In this document: piece by piece, positions 25,289 through 35,104 of the stretch | Layout: every line of letters starts with the position of its first letter | How positions within the stretch are numbered: the stretch's first letter is position 1 | Assembly: GCF_005144865.1 (NCBI RefSeq) | Contig: NZ_SWFM01000001.1 | Coordinates: 744,001 to 808,000 of the forward strand | Source of the DNA: Guptibacillus hwajinpoensis | GTDB lineage: Bacteria > Bacillota > Bacilli > Bacillales > Guptibacillaceae | Direction of reading: 5' to 3' | Length of the DNA: 64,000 nucleotides | The notes under the pieces: model-generated | Told to the model about the DNA's origin: nothing | Seen by the model: only the letters and a program-made list of their open reading frames with translations | Databases searched by the model: none | Translations under genes and position numbers: made by a program

Positions 25289-26284
25289 TCAAGCTTTTTG
25301 AAATCGCATGAAATACCATGCTCCTTCTTTCACAATCGGCTTCATTTCTTTTAATTTAAATCCTGTTTCCGATGCAAGATTAACCATCTCAGCATGGTTA
25401 GGTAACGGAAACAGGTTATCATGAGCACTCATGAAACTATTAAATGCTGCTGAAAAAGCAAGTCCATGCTTCGACTCATGCAAGGGTGTAATGACGATAA
25501 GATTCCCATTTTCTCCCGTTACTTCATGCGCTTTTTCGAATAAACGATAGCGATCCTCAGGCGCAAAGTAGTAGAGTAGGTTATTCATCATGGCAACATC
25601 GAAAAGATCTCCATCCCACTTCCACGTCATCATATCGTCTGGATAAAGCGAAATTGACGATTTTAATGGAAAGTGAATGTTTTCCTCTGCCTCAAGACAA
25701 ACCGATTTATTTTTCTCAATTCCTACTAGCTTCATATCTTCGAACTTCGCCCCAATACGTGAAAGGTATCCTGCATAGCCTGCTCCAAAATCAATAACAG
25801 ATTTTGCATTCGTTTTCTTAATACACTTATGAATTTTAGGGTAAGCAAACCTTTCAATGAAGCTTGACGTTGCAGCAACCGTTCCACCATAATCTTCATC
25901 CTGATATGAAGCGTGATCTTCACTGTTCAATAAATCTGGATAGGATAGGAGAATCGGAATATGTAGCTCCATCATTTCTTTTAACAGAATACCCACAGAC
26001 TGGTCACTGTTCTTGGAGATAGATTCAACCATATGTTTTTTTGAACGGATTTCACCATTTTTATCGATTTTCAGATGATCGATTGCTATACCTACGTCTG
26101 CCCATCTCGTTAAAAGGAGTTCATTCATATCGCGTTTCTTCGCAACAGCAGAGACGGTCGTTCCTTCCTCAAATTCATCAAATAAATCGTGAACATAGCC
26201 AACATGTGCATGCCAGGCATAAAGAAAAGGTTCATTGCTTTTCATCCATTTCCTTGCACGCCAAATCTTTTTCAATTCTTTCAT
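25289..26284 (-). CDS. Class I SAM-dependent methyltransferase, substrate unknown
   Basis: A 331-residue protein with a helical N-terminal domain (about 1-150) and a Rossmann-type methyltransferase fold. Motif I is VIDFGAGYAGYLS, followed by LVGIEKN (acidic ribose-binding position) and DVAMMNNLLYYF. The closing SETGFKLKEMKPI strand is typical of class I enzymes. The frame extends to 26383, but ATG at 26284 has GGGAGG 7 nt upstream. It lies 16 nt after the FAD monooxygenase gene. The pair may modify one small molecule, but no other biosynthetic gene is adjacent. Confidence 0.82.
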   Translation of the reverse strand: MKELKKIWRARKWMKSNEPFLYAWHAHVGYVHDLFDEFEEGTTVSAVAKKRDMNELLLTRWADVGIAIDHLKIDKNGEIRSKKHMVESISKNSDQSVGILLKEMMELHIPILLSYPDLLNSEDHASYQDEDYGGTVAATSSFIERFAYPKIHKCIKKTNAKSVIDFGAGYAGYLSRIGAKFEDMKLVGIEKNKSVCLEAEENIHFPLKSSISLYPDDMMTWKWDGDLFDVAMMNNLLYYFAPEDRYRLFEKAHEVTGENGNLIVITPLHESKHGLAFSAAFNSFMSAHDNLFPLPNHAEMVNLASETGFKLKEMKPIVKEGAWYFMRFQKA

Positions 26285-26300
26285 TTTATTTCCTCCCGTC

Positions 26301-27632
26301 TCATTTGCGATACCATGGATAATCATCGTTCGTTGAAAACATAACCTTTTTTTTCTGCTTTTCAGTGATTTTTGCTCGACCAACTTTCACAGGTAGAATG
26401 CCAGCCTGTTTCATACGATCCACTAGATTGAACTTCCAAATACCAAGGCCTGATGTATTCAACATTTGCTTATAATGCAGGCTAGGTGAATGTTCCGTTT
26501 GCTTTACTCCCTTAATCCTTAGCTTCTGCCATGCACGATAAGGGAAAGAATATAGCAACGCAGCCTGATGACTAAGCCTTGATACATATTCTGCTCTCGG
26601 CTTTCTTACTTTTTCGTACCATTCTAACTGCGACCATTCTGTTTGATTCGTCTTGAACATCCAACATAGAAGCTCACCCAGAACATCCGAATCCTGGATA
26701 GCTAGATTCATCCCCTCACCCGCCATAGGATGCACACTATGAGCAGCATCACCGGTTAGAATCATGTTGTCTTTCACATAGCTAGATACATTATGTCTTA
26801 CCGGGATCATGAGCTGAATTTTCTTCCACGTATCTATTTGATGAACATACCCTTCAAGCTCAGGCATAAGTTCACAATACGCTCGATAGAATGACTCTAG
26901 CCCCTCTTCACGCATCGTCTTAAACTCTCCAGGTTTAATCAATAACACACTCCGAACTTCATTATTAGGAAGAGGAAATAATCCAACAAATTTGTTCTGT
27001 GTTGTTATAATCGTAGACTGATTAAGTGAATCAGGTCGCGGAAATGAAACGGTCAAAAAGTGATGATTATACTTTGTGTTTTTCATTTCTACTTGCATCG
27101 CTGTTCTTGTAGGAGATGCTCTCCCTTCAGCTCCAATATAGAAAGAGGCATGAATATGCTGCTCGCCTTCTTTCGTTTGAATAATCGCTTTTTTATTTTG
27201 AGGTTCATCATCTGTGAAGCCCGTAAATTTAGCTGGCTGAATATAATCAACTGATTCGTATTTGGACGCTTCAATGAATAAAAGCTCTTTCAATTTTTCA
27301 TGTGGAATCATAAGCGACGTATTATATGGCGAATCAATAAGATCATATCGAAATTCGTTAGCGCTGAGCTGAGTCATGGTCTGATCAGCCTTTTGATCGT
27401 ATTCATAGAATTGAATAGATGGTAAGCTAAATCCATTTACCTTCACTTGTTCAAGCATATTTATTCGATCCAGAATTTCGAGACTCTTTGGTTGAAGCAA
27501 CTCACCTTTGTAGATTAGCCCGCTCTTTTTATCTTTTTCTACTAAAAGCGTCTTTACATTATTTTGTCCTAGCTTAACAGCGAGTGTAAGGCCAGATATG
27601 CCTCCCCCTATAATCATGACATCATAATCCAT
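26301..27632 (-). CDS. FAD-dependent monooxygenase (UbiH/PHBH type)
   Basis: A 443-residue flavoprotein. The dinucleotide-binding GxGxxG is in MIIGGGISGLTLAV (residues 6-19), and the second FAD motif is ILTGDAAHSVHPMAGEGMNLAIQD. This is the aromatic-ring hydroxylase/UbiH group, which inserts one oxygen atom using NAD(P)H. The last 70 residues are basic and lack recognisable motifs. ATG at 27632 follows GAGGTGA. Probably co-transcribed with the methyltransferase gene; the substrate is unknown. Confidence 0.83.
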   Translation of the reverse strand: MDYDVMIIGGGISGLTLAVKLGQNNVKTLLVEKDKKSGLIYKGELLQPKSLEILDRINMLEQVKVNGFSLPSIQFYEYDQKADQTMTQLSANEFRYDLIDSPYNTSLMIPHEKLKELLFIEASKYESVDYIQPAKFTGFTDDEPQNKKAIIQTKEGEQHIHASFYIGAEGRASPTRTAMQVEMKNTKYNHHFLTVSFPRPDSLNQSTIITTQNKFVGLFPLPNNEVRSVLLIKPGEFKTMREEGLESFYRAYCELMPELEGYVHQIDTWKKIQLMIPVRHNVSSYVKDNMILTGDAAHSVHPMAGEGMNLAIQDSDVLGELLCWMFKTNQTEWSQLEWYEKVRKPRAEYVSRLSHQAALLYSFPYRAWQKLRIKGVKQTEHSPSLHYKQMLNTSGLGIWKFNLVDRMKQAGILPVKVGRAKITEKQKKKVMFSTNDDYPWYRK

Positions 27633-27737
27633 CTTCCATCACCTCATTCGATATCTTCCTATTCCCTTCCAACCACCCGTTAAAACAGAACAACCATCCT
27701 GTATGTGTTAACCATCCTTATTTATCAAAACGTATTT

Positions 27738-27806
27738 CTATAAGATTGTTGTTTTTAAAAGTTCATTCTGTAGAGGACTACTTAGCTGATTGGAACGGAA
27801 AATCCA
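27738..27806 (-). repeat. Half copy of the intergenic element (right part only)
   Basis: The sequence AAGATTGTTGTTTTTAAAAG...ACTTAGCTGATTGGAACGGAA is the reverse complement of the right half of the element family, ending exactly at the 10-bp junction. The left half and core are missing. Confidence 0.6.
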
Positions 27807-27838
27807 TCAAAAAAAGACCAACCATTAATGGCTGGTCT
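27807..27838 (-). terminator. Terminator of the FIST-GGDEF-EAL gene
   Basis: On the minus strand AGACCAGCCATTAATGGTTGGTCT forms a hairpin with one mismatch, followed by eight T. It overlaps the gene's stop codon region. Confidence 0.8.
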
Positions 27839-30698
27839 AAGTTGCTAACGGGAATTGCTTTGACAAAAGCAGCTTCTCGAAACGATCTTTATTCAGTGGC
27901 TTACTGTAGAAAAAACCTTGTGCAAAGTTGCAGCCGAAACTTCTAATAATTTCACCCTGCTCCTTCGTTTCAATTCCTTCCGCTACGATAGACAGATTCA
28001 ATCCTTCACACATTGTAATTACAGCTTTTACTATCGCTGCATCTGCGTTATTTTCTTGAAGATTCCTGATAAATGACTGATCAATTTTTAATATATCGAG
28101 CGGGAAGTCTTTCAGATAACTAAGCGAAGAATATCCTGTTCCAAAGTCATCAATAGACACCTTCATACCCATCCCTCTAAGCTCATTAAGCATTGAGATG
28201 CTATAGTCTGTGTTAACAAGCGTCGTACTTTCTGTCACTTCAAGATGAAGGGATTCCGGTGAAAGTCCTGATGCACCAAGTGCCTGTCGAACTGTTTCTA
28301 CGAAATTCACACTCTGGAACTGTCTTCCTGATACGTTTACGCTTATAGACAAATCATCATATCCTAATTCCTGCCATTTACGAGTTTGCATACAAGCTTC
28401 ATTTAGAACCCATATTCCAATCTCTTCAATTAATCCTGTTTCTTCAGCAAGAGGGATAAATTGCGCGGGCGAGACGAGACCAAGCTTCGGATGATTCCAG
28501 CGAATTAAGGCTTCGCATGCATATATTTTCCGTTCATCCAGATTTACTTGTGGTTGATAATACAACGTTAACTCTTCTTTCTCAATTGCTCTTCTTAAAT
28601 AACTTTCAAGTTCAAGACGCTCAAACGCTTGATCTGTCATTTCATCTGTATAGAATTCAATATAACTTGCACCCTGCTGCTTTGCTCGATCAAGCGCAAT
28701 ATAAGAATTTCTCATTAACGTATCAAGGTCCATGCCATCATGCGGGAATATACTAATGCCGATTCCAACAGTCATAAAATATTCTACATTATGAAAGACT
28801 ATAGGAGCCTTCAATTGATCAATTACTCGTTTCGCAAGCATAAGTGCTTCTTTCTCATCTTTCATACCAGGTAAAAGGACTGTGAATTCATCTCCACCAA
28901 ATCTCGCAAGTACAGCATCGTCTTGAATTGCTTCTTTAATGCGATTCGTTACCTGCTTTAAAATGTGGTCACCTCGTTGATGTCCTAAGCTATCGTTTAT
29001 TAGCTTAAATCGATCAAGATCAATAAACATAACAGCAAGCTTTTCATTTGTGTTTTTAAGAGATTCATTCAGCAAATTTTCAAACAGCAAACGGTTTGGC
29101 AGTTCAGTTAACACGTCATAGTAAGCCAGATGCGCAATTTTCTCTTCTGCTTTTCGTTGGTTCATGATGCTTTTGCCAATTCCATATGCTCCTATAATTT
29201 CACCATTCACAATAATCGGGATGTTCGTGATCGTAAATAATACCTTTGCTCCTGACTTGTCAACTAGATGAGCATCATACGTTTGAGCCACACCCTGAAA
29301 CGTTTGATAGAACTTATCCCTCGTCATTTGAGCATCTTCTGAAGCTACGAATTGAAGAGAATGCTTACTCATCACCTCTTCTGATGAATAGCCTAATAAT
29401 GACTTAAGAGCAGGATTTACGCTTGTAATTTTCCCATAGTTATCAACAGAATAAACAAGGTTCGGATTTTGCTCAAACAGAGACTTAAAACGCTGTTCAG
29501 ACTGCTGTAAACTTACATTCAACGTTTCCAATTCTTCCGTAGAAGCTTTAATTAAATGTGATAGTGCCATTAAACCATCCAAGTCCTTCATCTCCTGATT
29601 GTGTAATGGTTGGGGCTGAACCTTCTCATGTTCAGCATCCGTTTCGCTAAGCATTGCCATAATTGTACTGTTATTTGAATGCTGACAACTCATTCCGTCA
29701 GAGAAGTATTCTGAAGCTAAGCATACTGATGTGATAACACTAGACAAGTGACTGGAATTCAGGCTCATCCCATTTGAAAAAAGATCTTTAGCAGGTACTG
29801 ACGAGTACGAGAAGACTCCTTCTACTGCAAACAAGGTCGCCTGATCATTCAGCCGTTGCAAGAAAGACTGGAACGTAATAGCATCAAAATAAGAGAAGTT
29901 TACCAAAGTGCCTTTTGGAAGAAAAGAGTCAACTGTAACTGAACCATCTCGATGCGATTCGATAACCGAGAACGGTTTTAATTGTCCGTTCACTACATGA
30001 AGCAACGGACCATGTGATGCGGCTTCCGGAAGCTTATTCGCAACTTCTTGACCGAGGTACTTCTCATAAAAGCGAAGAACGCTCATCCCCTCGATTTCAA
30101 ATACACGTTGACCAAGGGATTTAGTAATTTCATATGGTCGGCTAGCAGACTTCCAAAAAGTTTCATAATAAGGGGTAATATTTAACTTATGCCCAGTCAG
30201 ATGGACACCTACAATGCCATTTGATAGAATTTGACTTCCTGATAGAACGAAGGATTGATCGTTTCCAAATGCTCTTCCTCCCATTACTAGTGAAGTTAAT
30301 CCACTTAAAAGAGCATCTTCATCCATAGCGCCTGAGTTAAATAGCAAAACGATTCCATCTTCCTCAGTAATGAAGTTATTCAAATTAGTCACATGATTAT
30401 CCATCACAAAAGGTTTAATCTTCGTATGTTGAAATAGCGTAAAGGAAAGTAAAATCCCTTCTGTTACACTTGATCCTTTAAAGTAAGCCTCGGCAGCTGT
30501 TGAACCAATAATGACAGCATCAGGAAGCAATTTCTCTAAACCTAAAGACACCTCTGCCGCTTGGTCCATTTCTTTGGATAATGAAAATAATTGAATGAGC
30601 ACGGCATTCGCCTGAAACAGTTCCGGATGATTGTTTACACACTCGCTCAAATGACTATCTTGATGAATCATGACTGAAAATGTTTTCAAGCTCAACAC
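27837..30698 (-). CDS. FIST-PAS-GGDEF-EAL cyclic-di-GMP protein
   Basis: A 953-residue soluble multi-domain protein. FIST-N and FIST-C sensory domains occupy about residues 25-370, a PAS domain about 405-525, a GGDEF domain about 540-690 and an EAL domain about 710-945. The cyclase signature RFGGDEF is intact. The phosphodiesterase motifs EALIRW, NVSGRQF, DDFGTGYSSL and KIDQSF are also intact, so both synthesis and breakdown of c-di-GMP are possible. FIST domains are proposed to bind small ligands such as amino acids. The start is ambiguous among GTG 30698, TTG 30695 and TTG 30689; the last has the best spacing to GAGGTG. Confidence 0.9.
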   Translation of the reverse strand: MLSLKTFSVMIHQDSHLSECVNNHPELFQANAVLIQLFSLSKEMDQAAEVSLGLEKLLPDAVIIGSTAAEAYFKGSSVTEGILLSFTLFQHTKIKPFVMDNHVTNLNNFITEEDGIVLLFNSGAMDEDALLSGLTSLVMGGRAFGNDQSFVLSGSQILSNGIVGVHLTGHKLNITPYYETFWKSASRPYEITKSLGQRVFEIEGMSVLRFYEKYLGQEVANKLPEAASHGPLLHVVNGQLKPFSVIESHRDGSVTVDSFLPKGTLVNFSYFDAITFQSFLQRLNDQATLFAVEGVFSYSSVPAKDLFSNGMSLNSSHLSSVITSVCLASEYFSDGMSCQHSNNSTIMAMLSETDAEHEKVQPQPLHNQEMKDLDGLMALSHLIKASTEELETLNVSLQQSEQRFKSLFEQNPNLVYSVDNYGKITSVNPALKSLLGYSSEEVMSKHSLQFVASEDAQMTRDKFYQTFQGVAQTYDAHLVDKSGAKVLFTITNIPIIVNGEIIGAYGIGKSIMNQRKAEEKIAHLAYYDVLTELPNRLLFENLLNESLKNTNEKLAVMFIDLDRFKLINDSLGHQRGDHILKQVTNRIKEAIQDDAVLARFGGDEFTVLLPGMKDEKEALMLAKRVIDQLKAPIVFHNVEYFMTVGIGISIFPHDGMDLDTLMRNSYIALDRAKQQGASYIEFYTDEMTDQAFERLELESYLRRAIEKEELTLYYQPQVNLDERKIYACEALIRWNHPKLGLVSPAQFIPLAEETGLIEEIGIWVLNEACMQTRKWQELGYDDLSISVNVSGRQFQSVNFVETVRQALGASGLSPESLHLEVTESTTLVNTDYSISMLNELRGMGMKVSIDDFGTGYSSLSYLKDFPLDILKIDQSFIRNLQENNADAAIVKAVITMCEGLNLSIVAEGIETKEQGEIIRSFGCNFAQGFFYSKPLNKDRFEKLLLSKQFPLAT

Positions 30699-30841
30699 AC
30701 CTCATTCCTTAAAACCTTTAAATCGCAACTTTCTATTATATCCATGATATCAAAAAGTAGAGAATAGGAATACAGCTATTCCATAAATATGCCATTCTAC
30801 CCTACTCATTATATCGGCAGATGACGTTCCACCTTTTAATA

Positions 30842-30871
30842 CAAAAAAACCACCTAAATAGCGGTGGTTTT
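30842..30871 (-). terminator. Terminator of yisL
   Basis: On the minus strand AAAACCACC (30863-30871) pairs with GGTGGTTTT (30846-30854), followed by a T run. It lies directly downstream of the yisL stop. Confidence 0.8.
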
Positions 30872-30876
30872 GGGAC

Positions 30877-31227
30877 TTATAACTGATAGAGGTGCAGTAC
30901 GTAATACCCATAAAAAAAGACAAGCATAAAAGCAAATAGAAATTGTAACCAAAATGCCCAGATTGTTTTCCCTTTGACACCTCTCACGAGAATCATTTCC
31001 ATTGAGAAAATTAACCATAAAGCTACAACAGCTTTCACTAGCGATGGACCCCAGAAATTGTAGCCTACAACAAGGAACATTCCTGATGCAACAGTTAAGA
31101 TGTAGAAAATACGTAGAACCATATGTGTGATGGTTTGTCCTTTTCCCTTGCCTGCTCTCATTAAAAAGTAACTACTCATAAAAAGTATAAGAGTCAATCC
31201 CCAGGCTGTATAATGTGCATGAAGCAT
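30877..31227 (-). CDS. yisL: YisL family membrane protein (UPF0344/DUF1516)
   Basis: A 116-residue protein with four predicted membrane helices, starting MLHAHYTAWGLTLILF, with the conserved ITHMVLRIFYILTVASG segment seen in YisL. Function is not established. ATG follows AAGGAGA. It is a single gene with its own terminator, close to yisK-like and asnO-like genes as in B. subtilis, although unrelated genes intervene. Confidence 0.85.
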   Translation of the reverse strand: MLHAHYTAWGLTLILFMSSYFLMRAGKGKGQTITHMVLRIFYILTVASGMFLVVGYNFWGPSLVKAVVALWLIFSMEMILVRGVKGKTIWAFWLQFLFAFMLVFFYGYYVLHLYQL

Positions 31228-31335
31228 TCGCAGTCTCTCCTTCTATCTATATACAAACTACTAAATATCATATCACGAAACAATTAATTCGACATTATCA
31301 GAATCTTTTGTGCCATTTTCTCACAAATCGTAGGA

Positions 31336-31349
31336 AGCAAGCGATTTCA
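31336..31349. promoter_or_regulatory. Candidate cre site in the rocD promoter region
   Basis: AGCAAGCGATTTCA matches 12 of 14 cre positions and is 4 nt upstream of a TATAAT (31354-31359). A bound CcpA would cover the -35/-10 spacer. No good -35 hexamer is visible. Confidence 0.35.
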
Positions 31350-31400
31350 TTGTTATAATGATATAGTGGCATTAACAAAAAGATGGGAGTGACAGGTAAC

Positions 31401-32594
31401 ATGGTACAAACACAAGATATCATTCAGATGACAGAGCAGTATGGTGCACCCAACTATCATCCACTACCAATCGTTATTGCAGAAGCGGAAGGTGTTTGGG
31501 TTAAGGATCCTGAAGGTAACCGCTATATGGATATGCTTAGTGCATACTCAGCAGTCAATCAGGGACACAGACATCCCAAAATCATTCAAGCACTAAAAGA
31601 TCAAGCGGATCGTGTGACATTAACTTCACGGGCTTTTCACAATGACCAACTTGGCCCTTTTTATCGTAAAGTTTCAGAATTTACAAACAAAGATATGATT
31701 CTTCCAATGAATACTGGTGCTGAAGCAGTGGAAACGGCTGTTAAAGCTATGCGCCGATGGGCTTATGAAGTGAAAGGCGTTCAAAAAGACCAAGCGGAGA
31801 TTATTGCTTGTGAAGGAAACTTCCACGGTCGTACGATGACTGCCGTTTCCCTCTCCTCTGAACAGGAATACCAGCGTGGATTTGGTCCAATGCTTCCTGG
31901 TATTAAGCTGATCCCTTATGGAGATATTGAAGCTTTGAAAAAAGCCATCACACCAAACACAGCTGGCTTCTTATTTGAGCCGATTCAAGGTGAAGCTGGA
32001 ATTAATATTCCACCAGAAGGTTTCCTTAAAGAAGCCTATGACTATTGTAAAGAGCAGAAAGTGCTGTTCGTTGCGGATGAAATTCAAGCTGGGCTTTGTA
32101 GATCTGGAAAGCGCTTTGCTTGTGACTGGGACAATGTTGAACCAGATATGTACATTCTTGGTAAAGCGCTCGGAGGCGGGGTATTCCCAATTTCATGCGT
32201 TGCTGCGAATGAAGAAGTACTAGGTGTATTTACTCCAGGGTCACACGGCTCTACTTTTGGAGGAAATCCACTTGCTTGTGCAGTATCGGTAGCATCCCTT
32301 GAAGTTCTTGAAGATGAGAAGCTAGCAGATCGATCTCTTGAACTAGGAAACTACTTCCAGGATAAGTTAAAAGAAATCAATAACCCACTAATTAAAGAAG
32401 TTCGCGGTCGCGGTCTTTTCATTGGCGTTGAACTTCATGAAGCAGCTCGACCATATTGTGAGAAATTGAAAGAAAAAGGACTTCTATGTAAAGAAACCCA
32501 CGAAACAGTCATTCGTTTTGCTCCTCCACTTATTATAAGTGAAGACGACTTAAACTGGGCGATTGAGCAAATTACGGATGTATTATCAGTATAA
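31401..32594 (+). CDS. rocD: Ornithine--oxo-acid aminotransferase RocD
   Basis: A 397-residue class III aminotransferase that converts ornithine and 2-oxoglutarate to glutamate semialdehyde and glutamate in arginine catabolism. The PLP-binding lysine lies in [14 protein letters not shown], with [13 protein letters not shown] before it. Length fits RocD (about 401). The frame extends to 31383, but ATG at 31401 has GGGAG 10 nt upstream and yields [19 protein letters not shown], the family N-terminus. A terminator follows. No other roc gene is adjacent. Confidence 0.92.
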   Translation: MVQTQDIIQMTEQYGAPNYHPLPIVIAEAEGVWVKDPEGNRYMDMLSAYSAVNQGHRHPKIIQALKDQADRVTLTSRAFHNDQLGPFYRKVSEFTNKDMILPMNTGAEAVETAVKAMRRWAYEVKGVQKDQAEIIACEGNFHGRTMTAVSLSSEQEYQRGFGPMLPGIKLIPYGDIEALKKAITPNTAGFLFEPIQGEAGINIPPEGFLKEAYDYCKEQKVLFVADEIQAGLCRSGKRFACDWDNVEPDMYILGKALGGGVFPISCVAANEEVLGVFTPGSHGSTFGGNPLACAVSVASLEVLEDEKLADRSLELGNYFQDKLKEINNPLIKEVRGRGLFIGVELHEAARPYCEKLKEKGLLCKETHETVIRFAPPLIISEDDLNWAIEQITDVLSV

Positions 32595-32613
32595 AAGAAT
32601 CGTACAGCATTGA

Positions 32614-32654
32614 AAGAACCTCACTGGGGATAACCCGGCGAGGTTCTTCTTTTT
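32614..32654 (+). terminator. Terminator after rocD
   Basis: AAGAACCTC (32614-32622) pairs with GAGGTTCTT (32640-32648), with an inner GGGG/CCC helix, followed by CTTTTTG. Confidence 0.8.
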
Positions 32655-32656
32655 GA

Positions 32657-34081
32657 TTACAATCCTATAGACACATACTTGGTTTCAAGATATGCTTCGA
32701 TTCCTTCATGTCCACCTTCACGACCAATACCGCTTTGTTTCATCCCACCAAATGGTGCCTGTGCAGCGGAAGGTACGCCGTCATTCCAGCCGACGATTCC
32801 GTAATCAAGTCCGTTCACAACATGATTTCCTCTACGTACGCTCTCACTAAAGACATAAGCGGCAAGGCCAAATGGTGTCTGATTAGCAAACTTAATCGCT
32901 TCATCATCAGTTGAAACCTTTTGAATTGGTGCAACGGGTCCAAACGTTTCCTCATTCATAATTAACATGCCTGGTTTAACATCCTTAAGAATCGTTGGAC
33001 GATAGAAGTAACAGCCATTCTCTTCATAACCTTCTCCACCTAAAGCACATTCCGCTCCCTGACTCAAGGCATTTTGTACGTGCTTCTCTACTTTATCGTA
33101 TCCATCTTTATCAATCATTGGGCCAATATCGGTTCCCTCTTCAAGGCCGTTACCTACTTGAAGTTCTTTTGCCTTGTCAACAAATTTGGAAATAAATTCG
33201 TCATAGATTTTCTCTTGCACATACACCCGGTTTCCACAAATACATGTTTGTCCGCCATTCCTAAACTTAGAGGCGATTACTCCATCCACAGCTTTATCGA
33301 TGTCAGCATCATCAAGAACAATAATGGGAGCATGGCCACCTAGCTCTAGCGAGATGTTCTTTACCGTTTCGGCAGACTGTTCCATTAGTTTCTTTCCTAC
33401 TTCTGTCGATCCAGTAAATGTTATTTTACGAACATGTGGGTTACTCATTAGCTCACCTGCTACTTCAGATGATTTACCCGTTACGAGATTCACAACACCT
33501 TTTGGTATCCCAGCTTCTTCACATAATTCAACAAATCTTACCGCTGTTAGCGGCGTTGCGGAAGGCGGCTTAACGACAAAAGTACACCCTGCAGCGAGCG
33601 CTGGCGCGAGCTTTCTAGCAATCATGGCAGCTGGAAAGTTCCATGGTGTAATCGCTCCAACAACACCAACTGGTTGTTTGCGCACTTCCATCATTCGCTT
33701 TTCTTTATGTGGAGGAATCGTGCGACCATATACACGCTTCCCTTCTTCTGCAAACCACTCAACGAATGATGCAGAATAAGCAACTTCTCCTTTTGATTCA
33801 TGAAGGGGCTTACCCATTTCCTTTGTCATAAGTTCTGCAAGCTCGTCCTCATGCTCGAGCATAAGACTATGGAGTTTCTTTAAGTATGATGACCGCTCAT
33901 ATGCGGTGAGGCTTGACCATTCAGGGAACGCTTTATGCGCTGCGTCAATAGCCTTCTTCGTTTCAGACTTTCCACCAACCGGTACTGTACCGACTAATTC
34001 ACCAGTTGCTGGATTGTTCACTTCAAGTTTTTCTAGATTCTGTCCTGTCCACTCACCATTAATATAATGAAACTTCTCCAT
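32657..34081 (-). CDS. gabD: Succinate-semialdehyde dehydrogenase-type aldehyde dehydrogenase (GabD-like)
   Basis: A 474-residue NAD(P)-dependent aldehyde dehydrogenase. The catalytic Cys is in NGGQTCICGNR and the general-base Glu in LELGGHAP. The cofactor loop is FTGSTEVGK. Overall similarity is to GabD-type succinate-semialdehyde dehydrogenases, including the C-terminal GIGREGGHEGIEAYLETKYV. It oxidises the semialdehyde to succinate using NAD(P). No gabT lies beside it, so substrate assignment rests on family likeness alone. ATG with AGGAGG upstream. Confidence 0.85.
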   Translation of the reverse strand: MEKFHYINGEWTGQNLEKLEVNNPATGELVGTVPVGGKSETKKAIDAAHKAFPEWSSLTAYERSSYLKKLHSLMLEHEDELAELMTKEMGKPLHESKGEVAYSASFVEWFAEEGKRVYGRTIPPHKEKRMMEVRKQPVGVVGAITPWNFPAAMIARKLAPALAAGCTFVVKPPSATPLTAVRFVELCEEAGIPKGVVNLVTGKSSEVAGELMSNPHVRKITFTGSTEVGKKLMEQSAETVKNISLELGGHAPIIVLDDADIDKAVDGVIASKFRNGGQTCICGNRVYVQEKIYDEFISKFVDKAKELQVGNGLEEGTDIGPMIDKDGYDKVEKHVQNALSQGAECALGGEGYEENGCYFYRPTILKDVKPGMLIMNEETFGPVAPIQKVSTDDEAIKFANQTPFGLAAYVFSESVRRGNHVVNGLDYGIVGWNDGVPSAAQAPFGGMKQSGIGREGGHEGIEAYLETKYVSIGL

Positions 34082-34150
34082 TTGCTAACCCTCCTAGTAG
34101 GTTCTCTGGATAACAATTCCTTTTCTAACAACGAGCTAAACGTGGAAACG

Positions 34151-35026
34151 CTATCTTATACTAATTTCATTTCGTAATGCACCAATTCCTTCTATTCGAA
34201 CTTCAACATTATCACCATTCAAAAGATATTTTGGAGGCTTGAAGCCTTTGCCTACACCTGATGGCGTTCCTGTTGCAATAATATCCCCCGGCTCAAGCGT
34301 CATTCCCATAGAAAGAACATGAATAAGTGCTGGAATATTAAAAATTAAATCAGATATATGACCATTCTGTCTAACCTCTCCGTTAACAAGTGTTACAAGA
34401 TTAAAATCATTTGGCTTGCTGACTTTAGAAGCATGTAAGATAGCAGGACCCATTGGACATGAACCGTCTAGGCTCTTACCTAAGAAAAATTGACCGTGTT
34501 TTTTTTGAAGATCTCGAGCTGTAATATCATTTATGATCGTATACCCGAATACATAGTTCATTGCTTGCTCTCTCGAAATACGCTTACCTCTTTTCCCAAT
34601 TACAACAGCAAGTTCCCCCTCATAGTCAAGCGCTTCGGAAACATCTTTTGAAAAAGATAGTACATCTTCCGGTGCACTTACCGCTGTCGGAGCTTTCGTG
34701 AAGATCATGGGATGCTCGGGGATGTCCTTTTCACTACCCATTTCAATTGCATGATCTCGATAATTCTTACCTACACAAAAAATATTTTTCAGAGGTCTTG
34801 GAATAGGTGCTTGCAAGTCAACATCTTGCATCGGTAAATGATAAGCTTCAGATACTCCCCTCACCTCTGCTATGTTAATGTCCTCTTCCTGAATAAAGGA
34901 AAGAAGCGATGGCAATTCCACTCCTTTATCACGATAATAGGAGTATAAATCGACTACGATACTCTCTTCTTCATACCAGACACCAAAGCGCTCTTCTTGT
35001 TCCACTGTAAACGAAATAAACCTCAC
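34151..35026 (-). CDS. yisK: Fumarylacetoacetate hydrolase family protein, YisK-like
   Basis: A 291-residue FAH-fold protein. A variable N-terminal domain (about 1-75) precedes the catalytic fold with metal ligands Glu, Glu and Asp in DYEGELAVVIG and NDITARDLQ. KNYRDHAIEMG and GTPSGVGKG are family signatures. B. subtilis YisK has oxaloacetate decarboxylase activity and interacts with the cell-shape protein Mbl; whether this holds here is inference. Start is GTG with a GGAG site 12-13 nt upstream. It lies upstream of the aldehyde dehydrogenase on the same strand. Confidence 0.85.
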   Translation of the reverse strand: MRFISFTVEQEERFGVWYEEESIVVDLYSYYRDKGVELPSLLSFIQEEDINIAEVRGVSEAYHLPMQDVDLQAPIPRPLKNIFCVGKNYRDHAIEMGSEKDIPEHPMIFTKAPTAVSAPEDVLSFSKDVSEALDYEGELAVVIGKRGKRISREQAMNYVFGYTIINDITARDLQKKHGQFFLGKSLDGSCPMGPAILHASKVSKPNDFNLVTLVNGEVRQNGHISDLIFNIPALIHVLSMGMTLEPGDIIATGTPSGVGKGFKPPKYLLNGDNVEVRIEGIGALRNEISIR

Positions 35027-35076
35027 AGTTCACACACTCCTTCTTAGAATAATGAATATTCAGTTAATGTTCGTCT

Positions 35077-35101
35077 TAAAAAAGATCTGCATTTCTGCAG
35101 A
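35077..35101 (-). terminator. Terminator of the YknX-like gene
   Basis: On the minus strand TCTGCA/TGCAGA hairpin with a GAAA loop, followed by TCTTTTTT. It is 3-30 nt downstream of the stop. Confidence 0.7.
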
Positions 35102-35104
35102 CCC

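Noticed and set aside
31336-31359. Sigma-54 (SigL) promoter for rocD, as in B. subtilis
   Set aside because: I searched the 150 bp upstream for a -24 GG / -12 GC pair with correct spacing and saw none; a TATAAT is present instead.
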